Assembly (NCBI RefSeq): GCF_001645125.1
Contig: NZ_LXKA01000393.1
Location: 62,001-126,000, forward strand
DNA: 64,000 bases
DNA from: Paraburkholderia ginsengiterrae
GTDB taxonomy: Bacteria > Pseudomonadota > Gammaproteobacteria > Burkholderiales > Burkholderiaceae
Direction: 5' to 3'
Positions 1 to 8,296 of this stretch are shown here, one piece after another. Under the pieces are notes generated by a model, which saw only the letters and a program-made list of their open reading frames with translations, was not told the origin of the DNA and ran no database searches. The position numbers and the translations under genes are program-made. Position 1 is the first letter of the stretch; each line of letters starts with the position of its first letter.

Positions 1-821
1 ACGATCAGAGCAGCCGCAAGGACGCACCGTTCGTCGCCGTCAACTGCGGCGCGATCCCTGACGAGCTTATCGAGGCCGAGCTGTTCGGCCACGAAAAAGG
101 CAGTTTCACGGGTGCCGTCCAGGGCCGCATCGGCTATTTCGAACATGCGAACGGCGGCACGCTGTTTCTCGACGAGATCACCGAAATGGCGCCGGTGCGC
201 CAGGTCAAGCTGCTGCGCGCGCTCGAAACCGGGACCTTCTACCGGGTTGGCGGCAACGAACTGATCAGCGGCGACGTGCGCGTGATCGCCGCCACCAATC
301 GCGACCCGGCGGCAGCCGTCAAGGAAAACGGCCTGCGTGAGGACCTCATGTACCGGCTCGCGGTTTTCCCACTGCGCGCGCCGCCGCTGCGCGAGCGCGA
401 GAATGATCGCGAACTGCTCGCGCAATATTTCCTCGCACAACTGAATCAGCAGGAAGGCGCGAACAAGAGTTTCAGCAAACGGTCGATCGACACCTTGCGC
501 ACCTGGTCGTGGCCGGGCAATGTGCGCGAGTTGAAAAACGCCGTGTATCGCGCGTTCATTCTCGCGGAGAAAACCGTGGAGCTGCCGCATCCGCATCTCG
601 CGTCGCGCGTGAAAAAACCCATGACGCAGGGCGATGCGATGAGCGTGTGGATCGGCACGCCGCTCGCCGACGCGCAAAAGCAGATCATTCTCGGCACGCT
701 CAAATATTGCGGCGGCGACAAACGGCGCGCCGCGAAAGCGCTCGGCGTAAGTCTCAAAACGCTCTACAACCGCTTGAGCACGTATAGCAACGAAAGCACG
801 GACGAAGAATCCGACCAGTAG
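1..821 (+). CDS. Sigma-54-dependent transcriptional activator, 3' part
   Basis: This is the C-terminal part of a bacterial enhancer-binding protein; the window edge cuts off the N-terminus, and the frame is open from base 3. The visible AAA+ domain carries the sigma-54 contact loop as GSFTGA (bases 99-116), a Walker B segment GGTLFLDEI, the sensor motif ATNRD and the arginine-finger region REDLMYRL. It ends in a Fis-type helix-turn-helix ([16 protein letters not shown]). Proteins of this build use ATP to remodel the sigma-54 RNA polymerase closed complex at -24/-12 promoters. The sensory N-terminal domain is missing, so I cannot say whether it is a response regulator (NtrC-like) or a one-component activator. 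The usual GAFTGA alanine is serine here, a common natural variant. The next genes on the same strand are two lipoproteins 230 bases downstream. Confidence 0.93.
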   Translation, partial: DQSSRKDAPFVAVNCGAIPDELIEAELFGHEKGSFTGAVQGRIGYFEHANGGTLFLDEITEMAPVRQVKLLRALETGTFYRVGGNELISGDVRVIAATNRDPAAAVKENGLREDLMYRLAVFPLRAPPLRERENDRELLAQYFLAQLNQQEGANKSFSKRSIDTLRTWSWPGNVRELKNAVYRAFILAEKTVELPHPHLASRVKKPMTQGDAMSVWIGTPLADAQKQIILGTLKYCGGDKRRAAKALGVSLKTLYNRLSTYSNESTDEESDQ

Positions 822-1050
822 TCCCCAGCTCAATTCCTTCGCACCACCAGGCAAAACTGGCATGCGTCCAGCAGAAACCGTTTTGCCTCGCATTAAGTTT
901 TGCAATTTCTTGCACTTTTCCCCTGCCAATTACAAATAGCATCCTGCAAAATGCGGCAGCACGTATTGCTGCAATGAAACGCGTGCCACTCGTTCACAAC
1001 TTCATTGCCGGCCGCGAACGAAAAGCACTTGCAGGAGCAGAGACAGGGAA

Positions 1051-1629
1051 ATGCAGAAACACAGGGTGTGGGCCGAACGGGTAAAACACACGGGCCGGCG
1101 TAGACGTCCCCACGCAATAGCGCTCATTGCTGCAGCCGTGGCGATCTCCTCGGCAATGAGCGGCTGCAGCTCGCTCTACTCGGAAGGCGCTACCGCCGGC
1201 GCCGGTATCGCGGGCGCCGCGCTCGCGGCGAAAGTCACCAGCAATGCGGCCGTCGCCACGGGTATCGGTCTCGGTGCAGTGGCCGCCGCGCGCGCCGGTG
1301 TGCAGTACTCGGAGCGCGTGGTCCACAAAAATACCCAGGACGGCATCGCCAAGATTGCCGGACCTCTGGACGTCGGCGCAGTCGCGCCGTGGAGCGTGAC
1401 CCACTCCGTGCCGATCGAAGACGACGAACATGGCCGCGTTACCGTGAGCCGCACGATCAGCGCGGGCGCGCTCGACTGCAAGGAAATCGTCTTCTCCGTC
1501 GATCAGTCCGCCACCAAGAACGTGCCGGCAAGCAGCGCGTTTTATGTCGCGTCGATTTGCCGTGACGGCGACAACTGGAAATGGGCATCGGCCGAACCGG
1601 CTACCGAACGTTGGGGTGCGTTGCAATGA
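1051..1629 (+). CDS. Predicted lipoprotein, tandem paralogue A
   Basis: A 192-residue protein of unknown function. A basic N-region (RRRRPH) and a hydrophobic stretch lead to a lipobox ending AMSGC at about residue 37, so it is probably an outer-membrane or periplasmic lipoprotein. The N-region before the hydrophobic core is unusually long, so a later start is possible. After the lipid cysteine comes an Ala/Gly-rich segment, then a domain ending WKWASAEPATERWGALQ. The next gene ends almost identically (WKWASAEPAVERWGNLQ) and has the same domain order, so the two are tandem duplicates. The stop codon overlaps the next start as ATGA, which implies one operon and translational coupling. I do not recognise the family. 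Confidence 0.8.
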   Translation: MQKHRVWAERVKHTGRRRRPHAIALIAAAVAISSAMSGCSSLYSEGATAGAGIAGAALAAKVTSNAAVATGIGLGAVAAARAGVQYSERVVHKNTQDGIAKIAGPLDVGAVAPWSVTHSVPIEDDEHGRVTVSRTISAGALDCKEIVFSVDQSATKNVPASSAFYVASICRDGDNWKWASAEPATERWGALQ

Positions 1630-2225
1630 CGGCGCGTTCGCTTGCGGGTTTGACTGCCACGGCGCACGCGCCGCGTCGTCCCCGCCACCGCCTTCATCCG
1701 TTCCTCGCCTCGCTACCCGGCAACCGGCTGCGGCTCATGCTGGCCGGCGCGCTCTGTGTCGGCGCGAGCATGGTGACGAGCGGCTGCTCGTCGATCGGCG
1801 CGGCGACCGGCGCGGCCGCCGGGGTCGCCTCCGGTCTGGTGACGTCCAATCCCGCGGTCGGCATCGGCATCGGCATTGCCGTGCAGGCGGCAACGGACGA
1901 AGCCGTCGGCCGCTATATGCGCATCATGCACACCGATCAGCAGGACCTCATTGCGGCCCTGGCGGGCGCCATGCCGGTCGGCGAGACGCGCCCCTGGGCG
2001 GTCAAGCACACGCTGCCCGTCGAGAACGGCCACGGCCAGGTGCGCGTGACGCGCGCCTTCAGCTCGGCGCTCGCGCTATGCAAGGACTTCGTCTTCTCCG
2101 TGCAAGACGGCGACGGCCCGAATGCGCATGAGGACTGGTACACGGCCAGCGCGTGCCGCCAGGACAAAGGCTGGAAATGGGCGTCGGCCGAGCCGGCGGT
2201 GGAGCGCTGGGGCAATCTGCAATGA
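1626..2225 (+). CDS. Predicted lipoprotein, tandem paralogue B
   Basis: A 199-residue paralogue of the preceding gene. I chose the ATG in the ATGA overlap at 1626. An in-frame ATG at 1581 would lie deep inside the upstream gene and is unlikely. It has a long basic N-region, a hydrophobic stretch and a lipobox SMVTSGC, then an Ala/Gly-rich segment (AATGAAAGVASGLV) and a C-terminal domain with a Trp-rich end shared with paralogue A. The Cys in ALCKDFVFSV matches the Cys in LDCKEIVFSV of paralogue A. A shared pair of cysteines (this one and the one in YTASACR or YVASICR) may form a disulphide. Function unknown. An intrinsic terminator follows 12 bases after the stop. Confidence 0.8.
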   Translation: MTARSLAGLTATAHAPRRPRHRLHPFLASLPGNRLRLMLAGALCVGASMVTSGCSSIGAATGAAAGVASGLVTSNPAVGIGIGIAVQAATDEAVGRYMRIMHTDQQDLIAALAGAMPVGETRPWAVKHTLPVENGHGQVRVTRAFSSALALCKDFVFSVQDGDGPNAHEDWYTASACRQDKGWKWASAEPAVERWGNLQ

Positions 2226-2237
2226 ACGGGTAAAAGA

Positions 2238-2270
2238 AAAACGGCAGAGTCTCCCCTGCCGTTTTCTCTT
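2238..2270. terminator. Intrinsic terminator between lipoprotein operon and ABC transporter
   Basis: A perfect 10-bp stem (AAAACGGCAG with CTGCCGTTTT) encloses an 8-base loop. It has A and T runs on its two sides, so it can serve both the rightward lipoprotein operon and the leftward ABC transporter genes that converge here. Confidence 0.85.
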
Positions 2271-2297
2271 CAAGCCTCTTAAACAACGACGGAGCGC

Positions 2298-3644
2298 TTA
2301 AGACTCCACGTCTTCCAGACTGAAAATTTCGGTCTGGTCGTTGTACGAGAAAATCTCCCCATAACGGCCCCAGTTGATGACCGCGTCGAGCGTCTCTTCC
2401 GCGGCGCTGTCCGACAGGAAGTCTTCAAGCTCCTGCTCGAAGCGCACGCGCGGCGCGCGATGGCCAGGGCGCTCGTTGAGCACCTTCTTGATTCGCGCGG
2501 CGAGCGGCACGTGCCGCAACAGGTGCTCGGCGAACATCATCTTCCGTTCCTGAGTGCCGAACTCGGAGAACACGCGCGCCGGCGGCGTCAGGAAAATGTC
2601 GCCTTCGCGCACGTCGGCGAAACCGAGGTGTTGCAGCACTTCGGCGACCGGGAACAGATCGTCCACCTCCAGATGCAGCGAGCGGGCGATTTCCGGCATG
2701 TCGGCGCGGCCGTGGTACGGCGCGGCGGCCAGCGTTTCGATCAGACCGGCCATCAGGTTGGTCGACACGTGTGGCAGCCAGCTGTGCAGCTCCAGCCCCT
2801 TCTTGGTCTTTTCGTCGGTCTGGCGCGCGGTCATCTTCGCGTAGATATCGTCCACCAGTTTGCGGAACGCCGGGTCGAGACGATTGCGCGGATGCTTGAA
2901 CGGCACCTTGATTTCGGCGATCACCCGGCCCGGATTCGACGACAGCACCAGAATCCGGTCGCACATGAACACCGCTTCCTCGATGTTGTGCGTGACGATC
3001 AGCACCGACTTGATCGGCATGCGGCCTTGCGTCCACAGATCCAGCAGGTCGGTACGCAGCGTTTCGGCGGTCAGCACGTCGAGCGCGGAGAACGGCTCGT
3101 CCATCAGCAGCAGCGTGGGGTCGACCACCAGCGCGCGCGCGAAGCCGACGCGCTGGCGCATGCCGCCCGACAACTCGCGCGGATAGGCGTTTTCGAAACC
3201 GTCCAGACCGATCAGGTCGATTGCGGCGAGCGCCCGTTCGCGCCGCTCCCGGGCGCCCACGCCTTGCGCTTCGAGACCCGCTTCCACATTCTGCAGAACG
3301 GTCAGCCAGGGGAACAGCGCGAAGGTCTGGAACACCATCGCGACACCCTTGGCGGGGCCGTCGAGCGGCTTGCCCAGATACGTGACTTCGCCCCCGGTCG
3401 GTTCGATCAGACCGGCGATGATACGCAGCAGCGTCGACTTGCCCGAGCCCGAACGGCCCAGCAAACCGACGATCTCGCCTTCGCGCAACGACAGATTTGC
3501 GTCGTCGAGTACGAGCAGTTCGCCCTGTGTCTTGTTGAATCCACGGCACACGTCCTTGACGCGCAGGATTTCTTCGCCAAGGCGCGGCGGCATCGGCGGC
3601 GTCTGAATTGGCGCGGCGGTCATAGCAGCTTTAGGATTTTGCAT
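2298..3644 (-). CDS. NitT/TauT-type ABC transporter ATP-binding protein with C-terminal AAA-associated domain
   Basis: The ATPase subunit of an importer related to nitrate, sulfonate and taurine transporters (448 residues). The nucleotide-binding domain spans about residues 20-260 and shows Walker A GRSGSGKST, signature LSGGMRQRV, Walker B LLLMDEPFSALD and the switch His in VLIVTHNIEEA. About 150 extra residues follow (SWLPHVSTNLMAGLIETLAA onward). They match the AAA-associated C-terminal domain found in a subset of these ATPases, which is thought to be regulatory. It lies 19 bases downstream of the double permease gene and is probably co-transcribed with it. I kept the first ATG at 3644, which has an AAGG 10 bases upstream; a second Met at residue 8 is an alternative. 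Substrate unknown: no binding protein lies next to it. Confidence 0.9.
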   Translation of the reverse strand: MQNPKAAMTAAPIQTPPMPPRLGEEILRVKDVCRGFNKTQGELLVLDDANLSLREGEIVGLLGRSGSGKSTLLRIIAGLIEPTGGEVTYLGKPLDGPAKGVAMVFQTFALFPWLTVLQNVEAGLEAQGVGARERRERALAAIDLIGLDGFENAYPRELSGGMRQRVGFARALVVDPTLLLMDEPFSALDVLTAETLRTDLLDLWTQGRMPIKSVLIVTHNIEEAVFMCDRILVLSSNPGRVIAEIKVPFKHPRNRLDPAFRKLVDDIYAKMTARQTDEKTKKGLELHSWLPHVSTNLMAGLIETLAAAPYHGRADMPEIARSLHLEVDDLFPVAEVLQHLGFADVREGDIFLTPPARVFSEFGTQERKMMFAEHLLRHVPLAARIKKVLNERPGHRAPRVRFEQELEDFLSDSAAEETLDAVINWGRYGEIFSYNDQTEIFSLEDVES

Positions 3645-3663
3645 CGCGTTAGGCCTTCAAATT

Positions 3664-5415
3664 TCAATCGAGCCGGAGCTTGGACTCGGCGTAGGCGTAC
3701 ATCGGGCGCCATAGCAGACGGTTGAACAGGGTCACGAACAGGGACATCACCGCGATGCCCAGAATAATCTTCGGATAGTCGCCCGCGGCGGTGGTCTGCG
3801 CGATATAGGCGCCAAGACCATGCGCGGCGACTTTCGTGTCGCCCCACTGCACGAATTCAGCCACGATACTCGCGTTCCATGCGCCGCCCGAAGCGGTAAT
3901 CGCGCCCGTCACGTAGTACGGAAAAATGCCCGGCAGCATCGCCTGACGCCACCATTGCCAGCCTTTGATGTGGAAATTCTTGCTCGCTTCGCGATAGTCG
4001 TTCGGATACGAGGTCGCGCCGGCAATCACGTTGAACAGGATATACCACTGGGTGCCGAGCACGATCAGCGGTGACAGCCAGATATCCGGGTTCAAATGAA
4101 AGCGCACGATGACGATCACGAATACCGGGAACAGCAGATTGGCCGGGAACGCGGCGAGAAACTGCGCGAGCGGCTGAATCTTCTCGGCAAGCGCCGGACG
4201 CAAGCCGATCAGCACGCCGAGCGGCACCCAGATGACCGATGCGATGGCGATCAGCAACACCACGCGCAGCAGCGTGATGAGGCCGAGCACGAACACGTGG
4301 CCGACTTCGTCGAGCGTGACGCCGGTGCGCACGTAGATGACGACGCGGTACACGACATAGACCGTGCTGATCAGCACGAGCGTCGCCCAGATAAAGTCGC
4401 CGACGCGCGAGCTCTTCTGCATTTGCGGAATCTGGAAGCGCGGGCCCTGGAAAGCCGGCAGCCGCAACGGCACGCGCGCGGCCTTGGCGAGCATCCAGCC
4501 GGCCGGCACCAGCAGGCGGTGAATCAGGCGGGTGCGGCGAATCAGATCGAGCAGCCACGATTCCGGCGCATCGCCGGAACTGGTGTTTTCCATGCGGAAT
4601 TTGTCGGCCCACGCGACGAGCGGACGGAACAGGAACTGGTCGTAGGCCAGAATCACCACGGTCATCGCAAGAATCACCCAGCCAATCGCGTGCAGATTCT
4701 TGTCCGAGATCGCCTGCGCCAGGAAGGCGCCGATCCCCGGCAGGGTGATCGTATTGTTGCCGACCGTGATCGCCTCGGAGGCCACCACGAAGAACCAGCC
4801 GCCCGACATCGACATCATCATGTTCCAGATGAGGCCCGGCATCGAGAACGGCACTTCCAGTTTCCAGAAGCGCTGCCATGAAGTCAGGTGAAAGCCGCGC
4901 GAGACTTCGTCCAGATCGCGCGGCACCGTGCGCAGCGACTGATAGAAGCTGAACGTCATGTTCCACGCCTGGCTCGTGAAGATCGCGAAGATCGCCGCCA
5001 GCTCGGCGCCGAGCACGCGGCCCGGAAACAGCGCGAGGAAGAACGTGACCGTAAACGAAATGTAGCCGAGCACCGGCACCGACTGCAGGATGTCGAGAAT
5101 CGGCACCAGCACGAGGCCGGCGCGGCGGCTCTTGGCTGCCAGCGTGCCGTACACCAGCGTGAAGGTCAGCGAGGCGACCATCGCCGCCAGCATGCGCAGC
5201 GTGGTGCGCATCGCATATTCAGGCAGGTTCGACGGGTCGAGCGAGATGGCCTGGGTCTTGAGCGTCGACATCGGCGCGAGGGTTTCGTGGAACCCGATCG
5301 CCGCCATCGCGATCACGCAGATAATCAGTGGAAACGCAACGAAGTCCCAGCGGTTGGGCAGCACCCGCCATGCCGATGCATTGGCGGTGCGCTTCAGGTC
5401 AAAGCTGAAATCCAT
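3664..5415 (-). CDS. ABC transporter double permease protein, NitT/TauT type
   Basis: A 583-residue inner-membrane protein made of two fused BPD-type permease domains. The first spans roughly residues 75-290, with coupling-loop region SRGFHLTSWQRFWKLE. The second spans roughly 355-570, with coupling-loop region SKNFHIKGWQWWRQ. Each carries five or six hydrophobic segments and they are joined by a cytosolic linker near residues 290-350. A single chain thus supplies both membrane halves of the importer, to pair with two copies of the ATPase encoded just downstream. Fused permeases of this kind occur in beta-proteobacteria and are usually annotated only as nitrate/sulfonate/bicarbonate-type. The ligand cannot be named from sequence. 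It starts the two-gene operon. Confidence 0.9.
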   Translation of the reverse strand: MDFSFDLKRTANASAWRVLPNRWDFVAFPLIICVIAMAAIGFHETLAPMSTLKTQAISLDPSNLPEYAMRTTLRMLAAMVASLTFTLVYGTLAAKSRRAGLVLVPILDILQSVPVLGYISFTVTFFLALFPGRVLGAELAAIFAIFTSQAWNMTFSFYQSLRTVPRDLDEVSRGFHLTSWQRFWKLEVPFSMPGLIWNMMMSMSGGWFFVVASEAITVGNNTITLPGIGAFLAQAISDKNLHAIGWVILAMTVVILAYDQFLFRPLVAWADKFRMENTSSGDAPESWLLDLIRRTRLIHRLLVPAGWMLAKAARVPLRLPAFQGPRFQIPQMQKSSRVGDFIWATLVLISTVYVVYRVVIYVRTGVTLDEVGHVFVLGLITLLRVVLLIAIASVIWVPLGVLIGLRPALAEKIQPLAQFLAAFPANLLFPVFVIVIVRFHLNPDIWLSPLIVLGTQWYILFNVIAGATSYPNDYREASKNFHIKGWQWWRQAMLPGIFPYYVTGAITASGGAWNASIVAEFVQWGDTKVAAHGLGAYIAQTTAAGDYPKIILGIAVMSLFVTLFNRLLWRPMYAYAESKLRLD

Positions 5416-6113
5416 CAGATGCCCTCCCCATTGAAACAGGCGTTCGAACGTGACAAGAAGGAGGCCGTGGCTTCGGCGCGGCGGTCTGAAGATCGGTCCG
5501 GAAAGCGGAAATCAGGCATGGCAAAAACGCGTGTGCGCGGTAAATCGTTAGCGTTGGAGACGCATGAAGCGGTAACGGACGTGTCCCTGGACGAGCCGTC
5601 CAGGACCGCAACCATCAAGCCGGACTTCCTCGTCACCGCAGGCGCCGCCCGTAGGCTGGCGAGCTTTCCTTGTTTTGGACGGCACGACACTACACCATCC
5701 TATGTTTCAGGCACAACCTTTCCCGGTAAATAGCGGCAAACGTCAGGCTACCGTCCTCGCGCCATGCACCGCGCGGGTGACACAGCGTGCGTGGCGCACC
5801 GGCCACATTTTCGGCGATCGCGGCAGCTCTATCGTTCACCCCGGCATCACCTGGCAACCCCATACATCCATTAAGAAACCGGCCGGGTTGCCGTTAATAA
5901 CCTGATGGACGCGGTGGACGCGCTTCGCATTCCTGCAATAAGAGTGGCGTCTGGCCCCATGACGGTTAAAATCAGAAGACGACGCCAGAGAGCGGTTCAT
6001 CCCGGGCCACAGCGGCGGCGAATCGCCAGCCGCTTCAACAGGGGCGATACAGCGCCAGCGCGCTGCCAAGAATGAGCTAGTTGCATGTCACAGCCAGACG
6101 GATCAGAGGGTCG
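5416..6113. other. Gene-free divergent intergenic region
   Basis: About 700 bases between the ABC operon (leftward) and the diguanylate cyclase gene (rightward). Short ORFs here have no recognisable domain and no good ribosome-binding site. The one clear structure is a perfect inverted repeat at 5586-5604 (CCTGGACG, three-base spacer, CGTCCAGG), which could be a regulator site or a leader hairpin of the ABC operon. I looked for conserved cores of guanidine and Mn riboswitches and did not find them. Confidence 0.5.
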
Positions 6114-7805
6114 ATGAACAGGACAACGTTGCGCCAGGTAACCGGGCCGGTCGGCTTTTTGCTGATCGTACTGGTTTGCTGGTTCGTGGCCGGCATGGTC
6201 GCGGACCGGATGGTACAGCAAGAGCTGGACGCGGCCCTACGCTCGCAGCGGCAAATGTCCACTTCGATCGTCGACAACATGGCGGAGGTGATTGCCAGTG
6301 ACCTTGCCATGTCCCGGGCCATCCCTGCGACCATGGCCGAGATGGACGTGGTCCAGCGCGCGTTGGTGCAATCCCAGAATTATGCCGCGAACGACGCAGC
6401 GGCGGAACCCGCCATGCGCGCCGCCTTGCTAAAAGATGCGCGGATGACCGCCGTGAGCAACTTCCTGCACGACGCGCAGGGTTTCTCCGGGCTCGACCAG
6501 ATCTGGCTCGTCAACGCCAACGGCATCTGCGTCGCCTCCAGCAATTCCATCAACAACCCGCTCGCGGCCGAGCGCTCATTCGTGGGCACCGACATGCGCA
6601 CGCGCGGCTACCTGACGAACGCCCTGCTCGGTGCGTTCTCGGAAGCCTACGGCGTGGGCCGTTCGAGTGGCGAGCCAGGCATCTTCATCGCGGCGCCGTC
6701 CTACCAGGACGGCCTGCTGGTCGGCGTAGTCGTCGCCAAGGTCGGGCTCGCGCGGTTGCGCCACTGGGTCGCGCACGCCGGCACGTTCGTCGCCGACGAA
6801 AGCGGCGTCGTCATCATGGCGCACAACAGCGCGCTCGAAGGCCACGCGCTGCCGGACTCGCGCGTCACGCAAATGACACGCACCGATCGCATGCTCGTCT
6901 ATCACCGCGAGGCATTCCCCGAGATCCAGATTCGCGTCGACGCCAACGTGCGCAAACAGGCGCCGTGGGTGCCGGAAGCCGTGGCCGGACAGCTGTTCGG
7001 AATGACCGAGCAGCCGGTGCCGTCGCTCTACCAGTCGCGCGGCGGTCTGAACTCGGGGCTGTCGGCGCACCTGGTCGATCCGCTCGCGGCATGGCCCGAA
7101 CTGCTGCGCAATCACAAGCGCGATCATTTGCTGGTGTTCCTGACGCTGGCCGGCACGGTCGCGCTGGCGTGGGTCATTACCGTGTCGTATGTGCGCGAGC
7201 GGCGCCACCATCGGGCCACGCGCGACCTCGCCGAACAATTGCAGTCGGCTAACACGCTGCTTTCAGCCGAAGCGCGTCACGACGCGCTGACCGGCGCGGT
7301 GTCGCGACGCTACTTCCTCGATCTGCTGCGCCATGAGATCGAACGGGCGCACACGAGCAACGAACCGCTGTGCATGGCGATCGCCGACCTGGATCATTTC
7401 AAGCAGATCAACGACCGCTTCGGCCACGCCGCCGGCGACCGGGCGCTCGAGCATTTCGTCGACACCTGCCGCGCCGAGCTGCGCGGCGCCGATGCGATCG
7501 GCCGCCTCGGCGGCGAAGAGTTTGGCCTGCTGCTGCCGGCCACGGATCTGGCCGGCGGCCATGAAGTAGTCGAACGCCTGCGGCTGCGGCTGAAGGCGAT
7601 GCCGTCGGCCAAGCTGCCGGCGTCGGTGGGCTTGAGCGTGAGCATCGGCATTACCGAGCTCTCGCCCGACGATCTGCCTGAGCGGATCATGAGCCGCGCC
7701 GACATGGCGCTCTACGCGGCGAAATCGGGCGGCCGCGACCGCACCGAGGCGCTGCCGCCCGACGACACCGCCCCGCCCGCCCGCACGGTCGCCAACGTCT
7801 GGTAA
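6114..7805 (+). CDS. Membrane-bound diguanylate cyclase with Cache-like periplasmic sensor
   Basis: Predicted to make cyclic di-GMP from two GTP. The order is: TM helix (about residues 8-28), a long periplasmic domain of about 300 residues with Cache-like features (DQIWLVNANGICVASSN, GIFIAAPSYQDGLLVGVV), a second TM helix (about 338-360), then a GGDEF domain. The catalytic loop is GGEEF (about 465-469), an active-type sequence. An RGAD five residues before it matches the RxxD inhibitory I-site, so product feedback is likely. I chose the ATG at 6114, preceded by AGAGGG, over the one at 6081, because the TM helix then starts in the usual place. No phosphodiesterase (EAL) domain is present. The input ligand is unknown. 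Confidence 0.93.
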   Translation: MNRTTLRQVTGPVGFLLIVLVCWFVAGMVADRMVQQELDAALRSQRQMSTSIVDNMAEVIASDLAMSRAIPATMAEMDVVQRALVQSQNYAANDAAAEPAMRAALLKDARMTAVSNFLHDAQGFSGLDQIWLVNANGICVASSNSINNPLAAERSFVGTDMRTRGYLTNALLGAFSEAYGVGRSSGEPGIFIAAPSYQDGLLVGVVVAKVGLARLRHWVAHAGTFVADESGVVIMAHNSALEGHALPDSRVTQMTRTDRMLVYHREAFPEIQIRVDANVRKQAPWVPEAVAGQLFGMTEQPVPSLYQSRGGLNSGLSAHLVDPLAAWPELLRNHKRDHLLVFLTLAGTVALAWVITVSYVRERRHHRATRDLAEQLQSANTLLSAEARHDALTGAVSRRYFLDLLRHEIERAHTSNEPLCMAIADLDHFKQINDRFGHAAGDRALEHFVDTCRAELRGADAIGRLGGEEFGLLLPATDLAGGHEVVERLRLRLKAMPSAKLPASVGLSVSIGITELSPDDLPERIMSRADMALYAAKSGGRDRTEALPPDDTAPPARTVANVW

Positions 7806-7942
7806 GGTCGCGCGCGGCCCGCACCAGCATCCGCACCCGAAGTGATGTAACGCAAAACCCGCGCTCGGGCGTCCCGTAATGAAGCAGGTATGATCAACCC
7901 TGACATCGAGGTTGCCGCTTACCGCTTTAACGGGAGATTCGC

Positions 7943-8209
7943 ATGAAGGGAAATCTGGTCATTGTGTGCCGCGATCAGGATGCTGACGCGTTCGACCATC
8001 TGCTGGCTGAATACGGCGCGTTTCAGACGCGCCTGTCGTCTACCGCGTGGTATCTGAAACTGGAGGTCGCGCCCGAACTGATTCAGGAGGAAATCCTGGC
8101 GCGCCTCGGCAAATACACCACGCACTACATCTTCGAAGCGGAAACCGTGACGTGGAGTACGGTGGATGGCGAAGCGGCGAATGCGCTGAATACGTTGTTC
8201 GCGGAGTAG
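7943..8209 (+). CDS. Small protein resembling SinR/Cas2-like ferredoxin-fold proteins
   Basis: An 88-residue protein preceded by a GGGAG ribosome-binding site. It has no signal peptide or TM helix. The pattern is a beta strand (NLVIVCR), a helix with acidic residues (DQDADAFDHLLAEYG), then STAWYLKLEV, a helix (APELIQEEILARLG) and a strand (THYIFEAETVTW). This order resembles the small SinR/Cas2-like group, which share a strand-helix-strand fold and a conserved ST-W/Y centre. There is no cas gene, CRISPR array or toxin-antitoxin partner nearby, so I do not claim nuclease activity. The family link is inferred from pattern only. It stands alone, about 140 bases after the diguanylate cyclase. Confidence 0.75.
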   Translation: MKGNLVIVCRDQDADAFDHLLAEYGAFQTRLSSTAWYLKLEVAPELIQEEILARLGKYTTHYIFEAETVTWSTVDGEAANALNTLFAE

Positions 8210-8296
8210 CTCGCCCGCTCCCGCCCGCGCCTCCTGAGCGCTGCTGCGGATCGCAAACGCGGCGCGGGTCACGCAATCCCGCACCGCGCTCCACTT

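Noticed and set aside
974-995. Sigma-54 promoter (TGGCAC ... TTGCA) near the lipoprotein operon
   Set aside because: It lies on the minus strand and the GG-to-GC distance is 13 rather than 10 bases.
5580-5620. Possible guanidine (ykkC-type) riboswitch
   Set aside because: The GGACGAG and AGGAC pieces are present but the rest of the conserved core is not, and the next plus-strand gene starts 500 bases away.
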